Shown here in pieces: positions 16,109-24,283 of a DNA stretch of 43,347 nucleotides. Position 1 is the first letter of the stretch, and each line of letters opens with the position of its first letter. The DNA is from Thermoplasmatota archaeon (GTDB taxonomy: Archaea; Thermoplasmatota; Thermoplasmata; Thermoplasmatales; Thermoplasmataceae). The stretch is taken from positions 1 to 43,347 of the forward strand of contig JAMDAM010000053.1 in assembly GCA_023484805.1 (NCBI GenBank), written 5' to 3'. Below the pieces are notes generated by a model. It was not told where the DNA came from. It searched no databases and saw only the letters and a list, made by a program, of their open reading frames with translations. A program made the position numbers and the translations under genes.

Positions 16109-17392
16109 ATGGTGGCAAATCTCTTGAACATGATTGAGAAAATATTGCTGGCGCATTCTGATTCAGATACTAAGACGGTAAGCCCGGGCGACATTGTCAA
16201 TGTGTCAGTTGACAGAGTCATGTTGCTGGATATAGCAGGGTTACATCCGGAGCTAATTAACAATCCGCCAAAGGAAGCATTTGATAGGTCCAAACTTGCA
16301 ATAATATTTGATCATTTTGCGCCTGCCCCAAACATAGAGATGGCAATAGGCACATCCAAGATACGTAAATTGGCGCATAAACTTGGAGTTAATGATTTCT
16401 ACGACTACGGGAGAGCGGGGATATCGCATGCCTTTGCCGCTGAGAGAGGATGGTTACTGCCAGGAAGGATTATAGCCAATACAGACTCTCACTCCATAGC
16501 TGCCGGTGCCTATAATATGCTGAGTAGAGGACTTGGGACACCGGAGTTGTTGCAGGTAATATGTACCGGAAGAACATGGTTCATTGTCGGGGAAACTGTT
16601 AACATAGAGCTGAACGGATCGATGCAGTCACCTACTGAGTCAAAGGACGTATTTCTCAAATTGGCTGGAGAAATAGGGGACTTGCCGAATGAGAACATCG
16701 AATTTTCTGGGGAGGGCATAGGACAGATGACGATGGACCAGAGATCGGTGGTATCTACCATGTGTGCCGAATTAAGCGTTGAATTTGCTATTTTTCCTTA
16801 CGACAAGGTTTTGAAGAGTTACCTTAAAAACAGGGCAGAGTCCTATTTTCGCCCGGTCCGCCCGGACGAGCATACAGAGTATTCAAGATATTACAGCTTC
16901 GACATGCGAGACATACCGCCAATGGTTGCCCTTCCAGATTCTGTATCAAGGAACACAAAACCAGTATCCGAGTTAGGCAACATTCCAGTGGATCAGTGCG
17001 TAATCGGATCCTGTGCGAACGGCAGGATCGAGGACCTAGAATCCGCTGCAAGAATATTGAAAGGAAGGAAGGTGCATCGTGATACAAGACTTATCGTTAC
17101 ACCTGCAACCCCTGAAATCTACAGGAATGCTGAAAGGCTTGGATATATCGGAGAGATAATCGATGCTGGGGGCATGGTCACAAACCCAACATGCGGATCA
17201 TGCATGGGAGGGCATATGGGAATACTGGCTGATGGCGAGACTGCAATAACATCAACAACACGAAATTTCAGGGGGCGAATGGGGTCCAGGGAAGCAAAAA
17301 TCTACATGGCGTCTTCCGCCACCGTTGCCGCATCAGCCATAAAAGGATATGTAGCAGATCCATCCGAATTCCTCGGCGGTGCTTTCTCTTGA
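16109..17392 (+). CDS. lysT: Homoaconitase large subunit (LeuC/LysT family)
   Basis: 427 residues from ATG 16109; ATG 16091 and 16130 are alternatives, and 16109 leaves the normal short lead before IEKILLAHS. The [4Fe-4S] ligands are Cys302 (GSCANGR), Cys362 and Cys365 (NPTCGSCMGG), numbered from 16109. Other aconitase-family signatures are DHFAPAPN, TDSHS and the terminal RNFRGRMGS. LeuC and homoaconitase are close relatives; homocitrate synthase and lysW in the same cluster argue for homocitrate to homoisocitrate. Dual use for isopropylmalate is possible. Its stop overlaps the small-subunit start (TTGA). Confidence 0.88.
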   Translation: MVANLLNMIEKILLAHSDSDTKTVSPGDIVNVSVDRVMLLDIAGLHPELINNPPKEAFDRSKLAIIFDHFAPAPNIEMAIGTSKIRKLAHKLGVNDFYDYGRAGISHAFAAERGWLLPGRIIANTDSHSIAAGAYNMLSRGLGTPELLQVICTGRTWFIVGETVNIELNGSMQSPTESKDVFLKLAGEIGDLPNENIEFSGEGIGQMTMDQRSVVSTMCAELSVEFAIFPYDKVLKSYLKNRAESYFRPVRPDEHTEYSRYYSFDMRDIPPMVALPDSVSRNTKPVSELGNIPVDQCVIGSCANGRIEDLESAARILKGRKVHRDTRLIVTPATPEIYRNAERLGYIGEIIDAGGMVTNPTCGSCMGGHMGILADGETAITSTTRNFRGRMGSREAKIYMASSATVAASAIKGYVADPSEFLGGAFS

Positions 17393-17898
17393 AAAGAGTC
17401 ATAACCGGAAGGGCATGGGTATTCGGAGACAATATCAACACAGATCTCATGTATCCTCACATTTGTTACACGCTGCCGGAAGGTGAGAGGCCGAAGTATA
17501 CTATGTGGGCCAACAGGCCCGGATGGCCGGAAATTGTATCGAGAGGCGATATTCTCGTGGCCGGGAAGAATTTTGGCCTCGGATCATCAAGGCCAGCTGC
17601 TTCAAACCTTCTCGGGGTTGGTATTTCAGCAGTAATTGCGGAGAGCCTGAATGGTTTGTTCCTTAGAAACGCTGTTAATGTTGGGCTTCCGGCAGTCTCA
17701 TCCCAAGTTATCAGATCGATGGTAACGGAAGGAGACCTGATAGAAATAGATCTCACAGAAGGCAATTTCAGGAACTTAAGCACGGGAGGAAGCGTTGCAT
17801 TCAGGTCACTTCCGGAATTCCTGATGGATGTCATAGATGCTGGAGGAATAATAGAGATACTGAAAAGAAGCGGCTGCCTAGATACCGAGGCACTGTAA
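17389..17898 (+). CDS. lysU: Homoaconitase small subunit (LeuD/LysU family)
   Basis: 169 residues from TTG 17389 in a four-base overlap with the large subunit. Swivelling-domain signatures: GRAWVFGDNINTDLMYP and GKNFGLGSSRPAASNLLGVGISAVIAESL. The GSSR carries the Ser/Arg that position the substrate carboxylate; the residues after it are PAA where most LeuD proteins have EHA or EQA, which is unusual. The loop between MYP and the GSSR motif, which reads substrate length, is YTLPEGERPKYTM. With the large subunit it forms the heterodimeric hydro-lyase. Confidence 0.87.
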   Translation: MKRVITGRAWVFGDNINTDLMYPHICYTLPEGERPKYTMWANRPGWPEIVSRGDILVAGKNFGLGSSRPAASNLLGVGISAVIAESLNGLFLRNAVNVGLPAVSSQVIRSMVTEGDLIEIDLTEGNFRNLSTGGSVAFRSLPEFLMDVIDAGGIIEILKRSGCLDTEAL

Positions 17899-17915
17899 AA
17901 TTCAAGGTGAAAATG

Positions 17916-18974
17916 ATGAAGGATGTATATACAATAGCCGTGGGAAAGGGAGACGGTATAGGTCCGGAGGTTGTAGAATCAGCACTGAAAGCAGTACAAA
18001 GCGTAACTGATTCGCAAGGGCTGAAGGGATTATTGAATTTCAGGAACGTCGATATTGGTTGGACATCATACTACATGCATGGATCTCCCCTCACAGACGA
18101 AACATTGAATGTAGTATCCAGTTGCGACTGTATGATTTTAGGGCCTTTGGAAGTTGGAGAGTATCCCGGCGCGAACAGAAGTCCTTCCGGCATTATCCGC
18201 AGGAAATTTGACCTTTATGCCAATGTCAGGCCTGTCAAATCTTACATTCCTACGAACCAGAAGCCGATTGACATTGTGATAGTGCGGGAAAACACCGAAG
18301 GGTTCTATGCGGACAGGAATATGTACCAGGGTTCCGGTGAATATATGCCAACCAATGACCTTGCCCTGGCAGTTAGGGTAATAACAAGACACAAAAGTGC
18401 AAAGATCAGCGAGGCTGCCATGAGAATAGCACTGAACAGAAGAAAAATCGTAACTGCGGTGCACAAGGGAAATGTGCTGAAGATGAGCGACGGGCTTTTC
18501 AGGGAAGAATTCTACAACCAAGCAAAAAAATTTCCGGACATAACTGCCGGGGACAGGCTCATAGATTCTACTGCATATGACCTGATCATAAATCCGGGCA
18601 TGTTTGACGTCATTGTTACAACCAATATGTATGGAGATATTCTGTCAGACGAGGCGGCCGCCATAGGAGGAAGCCTAGGAATCGCACCTGCTTTGAATCA
18701 TGGGGACGAGTGGGCCATGGCCCAGGCTGCGCATGGCACGGCCCCAAACATCGCAGGAAAGGGGATCGCCAACCCCATATCTGAAATCATGTCCACCGGC
18801 ATGCTCTTGAATTGGCTTGGAAACAGATATACAGATGAACGGCTCATAAACGTAGGGAAAAAGATAAATGACTCAGTGGAACACACTTTAAAAAATACGT
18901 ACGATCTGACTCCGGACCTTGGCGGGAACGGAGATACAAAAAAGGTGACAGACTCCATCATTTCTGCGCTTTAG
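17916..18974 (+). CDS. Homoisocitrate dehydrogenase
   Basis: 352 residues from ATG 17916; AAGGTGA at 17904-17910 is placed correctly for this ATG, with GTG 17907 and ATG 17913 as alternatives. Beta-decarboxylating dehydrogenase: GDGIGPEV near the N-terminus, RRKFDLYANVRPVKSY with the substrate arginines, VRENTEGFY, the catalytic Lys in AVHKGNVLK, and the metal-binding NMYGDILSDEAA. It oxidises homoisocitrate to 2-oxoadipate with NAD(P). IPMDH and isocitrate dehydrogenase are relatives; the assignment rests on the neighbouring homocitrate pathway genes and the RRKFDLYANVRP segment shared with homoisocitrate dehydrogenases. Confidence 0.85.
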   Translation: MKDVYTIAVGKGDGIGPEVVESALKAVQSVTDSQGLKGLLNFRNVDIGWTSYYMHGSPLTDETLNVVSSCDCMILGPLEVGEYPGANRSPSGIIRRKFDLYANVRPVKSYIPTNQKPIDIVIVRENTEGFYADRNMYQGSGEYMPTNDLALAVRVITRHKSAKISEAAMRIALNRRKIVTAVHKGNVLKMSDGLFREEFYNQAKKFPDITAGDRLIDSTAYDLIINPGMFDVIVTTNMYGDILSDEAAAIGGSLGIAPALNHGDEWAMAQAAHGTAPNIAGKGIANPISEIMSTGMLLNWLGNRYTDERLINVGKKINDSVEHTLKNTYDLTPDLGGNGDTKKVTDSIISAL

Positions 18975-18999
18975 GCATAATAATAAGTAATTGTCGTAA

Positions 19000-19037
19000 A
19001 TGACCAATATGTTTATATTTTGCCCAATATTGGTCAT
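19000..19037. promoter_or_regulatory. Inverted repeat operator candidate before homocitrate synthase
   Basis: ATGACCAATAT (19000-19010) and its exact complement ATATTGGTCAT (19027-19037), 16 nt apart, flanking GTTTATATTTTG. The right arm is immediately followed by a TATA-like TATTATATAATAG (19041-19053). The core ATGACCA/TGGTCAT is the same as at 10653-10670 before the ACT-domain regulator gene. Confidence 0.6.
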
Positions 19038-19073
19038 ACGTATTATATAATAGACCCAAGTAACATCGAAATA

Positions 19074-20261
19074 ATGGAAACAAAAATCAGTGCAGGCATT
19101 CTTGATTCAACGTTAAGGGAGGGTGAACAGACACCAGGTGTAGTTTTTACACCGGACCAAAGGGTTGAAATCGCAAGGAAATTGTCGGATATCGGAATAA
19201 AAATGATTGAGGTAGGTCATCCTGCCGTTTCGCCTGACGTTCTTGAAGGCATTAAAAGGATAACGAGGCTGAAAAAAGACGGATACATAACTTCCGAAAT
19301 AGTAGCACACAGCAGAGCAGTAAGCAGTGACATAACGCTGGCAGCCTCCCTTGAGATAGACAGAATGGCGATATTTTACGGGATAAGCGACACGCATCTC
19401 ACTTCCAAAACGCACAAGTCCCGGGAAGACGCAATGTCAATAATAGGAGAGTCTGTTGCAGAAGCAAAATCTCATGGACTTAAGGTAAGGTTCACTCCGG
19501 AAGATGCTTCAAGAACCGATTACAATTATCTGATAGAAGTCATAAAAACTGCAAGAGATGCGGGGGCAGACCGTATCGGCATTGCAGATACCGTAGGAAT
19601 AATGAACCCCCTAAGGACAAAGGACCTCTTCCTGCATATAAGGAGAGATGTACCAGGTATTGAATTGGATATTCATGCCCATAATGACATGGGAAACGCT
19701 GTCGCAAACTCCCTTTCGGCCATAGAAGGAGGTGCCACGATAGTTCATTCAACGATCAACGGACTTGGAGAGAGGGTTGGAATCACGCCAACTCAGATCA
19801 TAGCAGTTGCAATGAAGTTTCATTTCGGAATAGAAGCGGCTAAACTGGACAAACTCGGGGAACTGTCTCGCTTGGTTGAAGTCCATAGCGGAATTCGCAT
19901 GCCTCCTAATTTTCCAATTACTGGTGAATACGCTTTCGTTCACAAGTCAGGTGTGCACGTTTCTGGAATCCTCGGGAACCCTGCCACATATGAATTCATG
20001 GATCCGCGTTCATTAAGCGTGACAAGGAGTTATACCATTGACAAATATAGTGGAAAACACGCTCTGCAATCAAAATTGACGAGCTTGGGCATTAACCTAA
20101 CAGACAGTGAGGTCGTGGCAGTCCTCTCACAGATCAAGAATAGCCCTGACACGAGATACTTTGACAACGCTAAACTCCAGGAAATTGCTGGCTATGTCTC
20201 AAGTAGCAGGCAGGCAACTGTATATCGGGAAATATTGAAAGATCCACCTAATCAAATGTAA
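19074..20261 (+). CDS. lysS: Homocitrate synthase
   Basis: 395 residues from ATG 19074, placed about 26 nt after the TATA-like box at 19041-19053; an upstream in-frame TTG at 19020 lies within the operator and is rejected. DRE-TIM metallolyase: GILDSTLREGEQTPGV at the start, the metal-binding HAHND (DIHAHNDMGNA), and STINGLGERVGI. The segment FGISDTHLTSKTHKSREDA is like homocitrate synthases. It condenses acetyl-CoA with 2-oxoglutarate, the entry step of lysine synthesis, and is usually lysine-inhibited. No separate C-terminal leucine-binding LeuA regulatory domain is present. It has its own promoter with an operator shared with the regulator gene. Confidence 0.88.
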   Translation: METKISAGILDSTLREGEQTPGVVFTPDQRVEIARKLSDIGIKMIEVGHPAVSPDVLEGIKRITRLKKDGYITSEIVAHSRAVSSDITLAASLEIDRMAIFYGISDTHLTSKTHKSREDAMSIIGESVAEAKSHGLKVRFTPEDASRTDYNYLIEVIKTARDAGADRIGIADTVGIMNPLRTKDLFLHIRRDVPGIELDIHAHNDMGNAVANSLSAIEGGATIVHSTINGLGERVGITPTQIIAVAMKFHFGIEAAKLDKLGELSRLVEVHSGIRMPPNFPITGEYAFVHKSGVHVSGILGNPATYEFMDPRSLSVTRSYTIDKYSGKHALQSKLTSLGINLTDSEVVAVLSQIKNSPDTRYFDNAKLQEIAGYVSSSRQATVYREILKDPPNQM

Positions 20262-20746
20262 AGTGGGGCAGAGGGTTTACAGCAAAAATAGCCAAAGACT
20301 TAAAAGGGCATGATGGAACATGTACCTCGTTAGGATAAGCAAAAATTCGCATGTTTTATCATCTTGTTTTGAGTCTCACCAATCACTCTGGCATACTTTC
20401 CATCGCAAGCGATCGCATGTTCCTGCTACACAGGCCATATTCGATCACAATTCCACTCTGTGAGTTGCTCCCTGCCTATGGGCAGGTACTTTACTGAGGT
20501 ATCGATTTCCAAAGGCGTTAATTTGGAAGTTCACCACTCTGCTTTTCTCAGTTATCTTAATTCAAATAGACATTTCGCGATTAATCCACATCGTAAGCTC
20601 GGTAGCTGTCTTGCTCAAAATATTGTTAGCTGGGTGATAGGTGAAAGTTTTCCCAAGAGAACAGATTTTCACATATTCCCTTGAAGCAATGGTCAAAAAT
20701 GGATAGTTGAATCACGTTCGTATTCAGCCTCGGAAGGAGGGGTGAT
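20262..20746. other. 485-nt gene-free region
   Basis: Lies between the stops of homocitrate synthase and the second ACT regulator, which converge. A 74-codon frame (20460-20684, plus) has no recognisable family or start signals. On the minus strand short broken frames are seen, e.g. a GKYARVIGETQNKMIKHA-like stretch near 20341-20410, which might be a decayed gene, but no family could be named. Confidence 0.35.
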
Positions 20747-21343
20747 TTATGTCATTGTCAAAATTTCGTAAGCAAGCGTGGAGTCCTTCTTATTCAGTAT
20801 TATTATTGTTTCATTGGAACATGAGATGAGTTGGAGGATATTGACACCACGCGCAAAGAGCTTGTGTGTTATTCGCATCACAAAACCAGGCGTCTTTTCT
20901 ATCTCCCTCGATGAGAATATATGGATCATGCTGACATCCCTGTCGACTATAACACTCTGGGAGATCTGCGGTATTTTGCTTTTTATCTCGTCTACAATAT
21001 ATACAATGTTATCCTGGAGATACGTTGCGGATATGTATTTCATTGTCTGAGGAATTTTTGACGTTACAACGCATATCTTGTCTTGCAACGAGATTTTACT
21101 CTTCTTTAGAAGGTCGTCAGCCTTGCTTTTCCCTGTTTCACCATCTCCTTTGATCTTAAATCTGTTCAATGCCGCTCTCACAGATATGGGATTGAGGTCG
21201 TCATTCTCCTTCAATATGAGCTGCGCCAGTTTACTGACATTGATCACGCCAACTCTCAATGAAAGCATATAGTCAGGGTTTTCCGTGAGGAATCTTGCAA
21301 CCCTGCTTTCAACCGTGACCTTCTCGTTAACATTTTTTTTCAT
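20747..21343 (-). CDS. ACT-domain protein with N-terminal HTH-like domain (paralogue)
   Basis: 198 residues. It follows the same plan as the protein at 9969-10640: a helical N-terminal region (VGVINVSKLAQLILKENDDLNPISVRAALNRFKIKG), a first degenerate ACT-like repeat, and a clear second ACT domain at the C-terminus (TPGFVMRITHKLFARGVNILQLISCSNETIIILNKKD). It is divergent from argG across 115 nt of AT-rich promoter sequence. The likely role is an amino-acid-sensing regulator, plausibly of arginine genes; DNA binding is inferred from the helical domain and position. A TATA-like TTAAAATATACAT (reverse strand, about 21363-21375) fits a leaderless start. Confidence 0.6.
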   Translation of the reverse strand: MKKNVNEKVTVESRVARFLTENPDYMLSLRVGVINVSKLAQLILKENDDLNPISVRAALNRFKIKGDGETGKSKADDLLKKSKISLQDKICVVTSKIPQTMKYISATYLQDNIVYIVDEIKSKIPQISQSVIVDRDVSMIHIFSSREIEKTPGFVMRITHKLFARGVNILQLISCSNETIIILNKKDSTLAYEILTMT

Positions 21344-21381
21344 TAAATCGACATAATGTATGTATATTTTAACATTGTTTA

Positions 21382-21394
21382 TGATTGTAAATCA
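21382..21394. promoter_or_regulatory. Palindrome TGATT-GTA-AATCA in the regulator/argG promoter region
   Basis: Perfect 5-bp arms with a 3-nt centre. It contains GTAAATCA, which recurs at 21445-21452 between the argG TATA-like box and ATG. TAACATT also occurs as a direct repeat on either side (21370-21376 and 21399-21405). Candidate binding sites for the adjacent ACT-domain regulator. Confidence 0.4.
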
Positions 21395-21429
21395 ATTATA
21401 ACATTAAGAATGATATAATATTTAACTAA

Positions 21430-21458
21430 TTTAATATGCTAATGGTAAATCACTATTA
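21430..21458 (+). promoter_or_regulatory. argG promoter with second GTAAATCA site
   Basis: TATA-like TTTAATAT at 21430-21437 lies about 25 nt before the argG ATG (21459), consistent with leaderless transcription. An imperfect inverted repeat TAATGGT-AAATC-ACTATTA (21440-21458) containing GTAAATCA fills the space up to the start codon, a position suited to repression. Confidence 0.45.
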
Positions 21459-22676
21459 ATGAAGGAAAAGGCACTTCTGTTGTATTCGGGCGGTCTAGAC
21501 ACTTCGGTGATGATAAAATGGTTACAGGAACAACTGAATCTTGACGTCGTAACGCTAACCCTCGATGTTGGGCAGGAAAAAAACGACTTGCAGCGGATAG
21601 CAGAAAAGGCAAAAAAACTTGGAGCTGTGAAGACAATTACGGAAGACGTTACAAAGAAGTTTTCCGATGATTTCGTGGCACACGGGATAATGAACGACGG
21701 GCTGTACCAGGATAAATACCCACTCTCTACGAGCCTTGCAAGGCCTCTAATGTCAATGGAGGCGGTGAAATTTGCAGAACAAAACAAATGCACCACAGTT
21801 GTTCACGGCTCAACAGGAAAAGGCAACGATCAGGTAAGGTTCGAAGTTTCCATAAAGGCGCTGAATGAAAATCTTACAGTGATTGCACCAGTCAGGGAAA
21901 TGAACATGAACAGGGACGAGGAAATAGAGTATGCCAAATTGAGGAATATAGAGATACCCTATGGAGGGAAATATTCTGTAGACGAGAATTTGTGGGGCAG
22001 GTCAGTTGAAGGTTCAAGCATGGAATTCATAGACGAAGGAGTTCCAGAAGACGCATACAGGTGGGTTCTACCCGTTGAAAAATCAGGGGATAAGCCGGAA
22101 GTTGTATCTATTACATTCAATGGAGGACTGCCAGTTGAACTCAACGGTAAGCCAATGCTGCTCAGGGACATAATTGCTGAATTGAACTATAAAGCAGGTC
22201 AGAGTGGAGTTGGGGCGATTGACATGATAGAGGACAGGGTTGTAGGCATAAAGAGTCACGAATTCTATGAATGCCCGGCCGCTATCACAATTATAAGCGG
22301 ACACAAATATCTCGAGTCCCTTGTTTTGAACAAGAAGGAAAGCCAGTTGAAAAAGGTCATGGATCAGCAGTTTGCAGATATGGTTTATAGTGGATTGTGG
22401 TTTGATCCTGCTATGGACCACATAAAGAGGTTCCAGCAAAGCATAAATGGGGTTGTAAACGGAACGGTCAAACTCAAGTTATACAAAGGGAATGTTATTC
22501 CGATGGGCGTTGATAGCACAAACTCGCTTTATGATATATTTATGTCTACGTATGGGAAGAACCAGACCTTTGACCAGAGCAAAGCCCCAGGTTTCATTTA
22601 CGTTTTCGGGAGCCAGACAATTACAACAAGGAAGGTAAGGAAGAAACAGTTCGGTGAAATAATTATTGAAGAGTGA
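21459..22676 (+). CDS. argG: Argininosuccinate synthase
   Basis: 405 residues. PP-loop nucleotide-binding motif LLYSGGLDTSVM at 7-18, the citrulline/aspartate-binding HGSTGKGNDQVRFE near 114-127, and YSVDENLWGRSVEGS near 172-186. It joins citrulline and aspartate in an ATP-dependent reaction. Length and motifs are normal. The start is the first ATG after a TATA-like box, suggesting leaderless transcription. argH follows four bases after the stop, forming the argGH operon divergent from an ACT-domain regulator gene. No ornithine transcarbamylase gene is in the window. Confidence 0.96.
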   Translation: MKEKALLLYSGGLDTSVMIKWLQEQLNLDVVTLTLDVGQEKNDLQRIAEKAKKLGAVKTITEDVTKKFSDDFVAHGIMNDGLYQDKYPLSTSLARPLMSMEAVKFAEQNKCTTVVHGSTGKGNDQVRFEVSIKALNENLTVIAPVREMNMNRDEEIEYAKLRNIEIPYGGKYSVDENLWGRSVEGSSMEFIDEGVPEDAYRWVLPVEKSGDKPEVVSITFNGGLPVELNGKPMLLRDIIAELNYKAGQSGVGAIDMIEDRVVGIKSHEFYECPAAITIISGHKYLESLVLNKKESQLKKVMDQQFADMVYSGLWFDPAMDHIKRFQQSINGVVNGTVKLKLYKGNVIPMGVDSTNSLYDIFMSTYGKNQTFDQSKAPGFIYVFGSQTITTRKVRKKQFGEIIIEE

Positions 22677-22680
22677 AGCA

Positions 22681-24042
22681 ATGACAAAGATATGGAGTGG
22701 TGGAGTATCAGAAGAAGCGGGTAAGGATCTTTCCGACATCATGACAGTTGAGGATGCGCAGATCGACTCCATGCTCTTGGACTACGAAATAGTTTCTCTT
22801 CTTGCTTACCAGTTACAATTAAGAAAAGAAGCCATCATTTCTACAGAAGATAGCGATGCAATACTTTCAGGACTCTTGCGTTTGCTTGGGAATAAAGTAA
22901 CAATAGATCCAGCTATTGAAGATGTGCATGGGTTTGTAGAAGAGTACATGAAGGGTAATGGTGGTGATGCATACAAGAATCTCCGCATATTTCTTTCAAG
23001 GAACGAGCAGAGCCACACAGACATAAAGTCATTCTACATTGACCATCTTCTCAAAATTTCACAATATCTCACGACCCTTTCAGAGACTATGATGACTCGC
23101 AAAGGAGATTTCAGTGGGGCGATGCCAGGTTACACTCACAACCTCCAGGCAATGCCAGTTATGATTTCCACATATTTTGACTATTTCTCCAGGATATTCT
23201 TAGATATGTCGCTCGATGCTCTCGATATGTCTGAAAAATTTTCAGTTATTTCACCACTTGGTTACGGTTCCGGATTTGGCTCTCTTTCACCAATAGATTT
23301 CAAGATCGTGGCCAAAAGTCTAGGTTTCAAGTCCAACGCACAAAATCCAATGGCTGGAAGTTTTTACCGTGGCATCGACGATCTGGACGTATCGACACTC
23401 ATTCTGAAAATAATGATCTTTTTATCTAAAATATCTCAGGATTTCATAGGTTTTAGTGCAGGGGATTCGGCATTCATAATAATGCCGGATGGGTTTTCTA
23501 CCGGCAGCTCACTGATGCCAAACAAGAGGAACCCAGACTTTCTGGAAATGGTTCAAGGTTACGCCTCCGAATCCATAGGGCACTGTGTTTCAACTGCCAC
23601 GATCCTGATGAATAAAGGATCTGGTTATCACAGAGAATTCCAGACATCAAAGGACAAAACCATCGAATTTGTTATCTTATGCGAGAAGATTCTCAATCAC
23701 TTTCAAGATTTCATGCTGGAATTCAAGCTCGACGAGAAAAAGGCTATGGATTCAATGAAAAACTCCATAAATGCAACTGCGGAGGCATTCTCAATCTTTC
23801 AAGCTGGAAAGTCTTGGAAGGATTCATATGCTGTGGTAGGTGAGAAGATAAGGAAAGATATACCTCTAGATTATCACAAACCGCCTGAATTCGCTTCTGT
23901 CAAAAGTCAAGAAATTTTGTACGCAAAGGAGAAAAGAATGAAACTTTTAAATTCATGGCGGACGCCAAGGGAAGATGTGCTACTCCGTGCCAAAGATATA
24001 ATAAAAAACAAATCACCTGCCGAGAAAATTCTGAAGGATTGA
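22681..24042 (+). CDS. argH: Argininosuccinate lyase
   Basis: 453 residues from ATG 22681; the upstream TTG at 22666 overlaps argG and is less likely. Fumarase/aspartase superfamily: KIWSGGVSEEAGK at the N-terminus, EDVHGFVEEYM, the HTDIKSF segment near residue 116, MPGYTHNLQAMPV, and the signature GSSLMPNKRNPDFLEMV (about 279-295). It cleaves argininosuccinate to arginine and fumarate. The usual signature GSSIMPQKKNPD is slightly altered (MPNKRNPD), as seen in some archaeal lyases. GAGTGA before the start may act as ribosome binding site. Confidence 0.95.
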   Translation: MTKIWSGGVSEEAGKDLSDIMTVEDAQIDSMLLDYEIVSLLAYQLQLRKEAIISTEDSDAILSGLLRLLGNKVTIDPAIEDVHGFVEEYMKGNGGDAYKNLRIFLSRNEQSHTDIKSFYIDHLLKISQYLTTLSETMMTRKGDFSGAMPGYTHNLQAMPVMISTYFDYFSRIFLDMSLDALDMSEKFSVISPLGYGSGFGSLSPIDFKIVAKSLGFKSNAQNPMAGSFYRGIDDLDVSTLILKIMIFLSKISQDFIGFSAGDSAFIIMPDGFSTGSSLMPNKRNPDFLEMVQGYASESIGHCVSTATILMNKGSGYHREFQTSKDKTIEFVILCEKILNHFQDFMLEFKLDEKKAMDSMKNSINATAEAFSIFQAGKSWKDSYAVVGEKIRKDIPLDYHKPPEFASVKSQEILYAKEKRMKLLNSWRTPREDVLLRAKDIIKNKSPAEKILKD

Positions 24043-24283
24043 GTTCTGTTGAATAACAAAATTTTTATGAAATACAACTTTGAATAGAACATTTTTTAAT
24101 GATTGCCTGGCTCTGCACTTTATTAGGTCACATCTCTTCTGGAAAAACTACTTTGTCCGTGCGTCCATCTGAACATTATGGTACACCATCTTTGTCGCCG
24201 TCAACACTTCTATTGAATTGTTGAAACAGATACCATGATCCAAGAAATGTCATGGGCAGCAATAAACACGGACATAACAGAAT

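Noticed and set aside
20460-20684. 74-codon open frame in the gap after homocitrate synthase
   Set aside because: No ribosome binding site, no promoter at the right spacing and no recognisable family.
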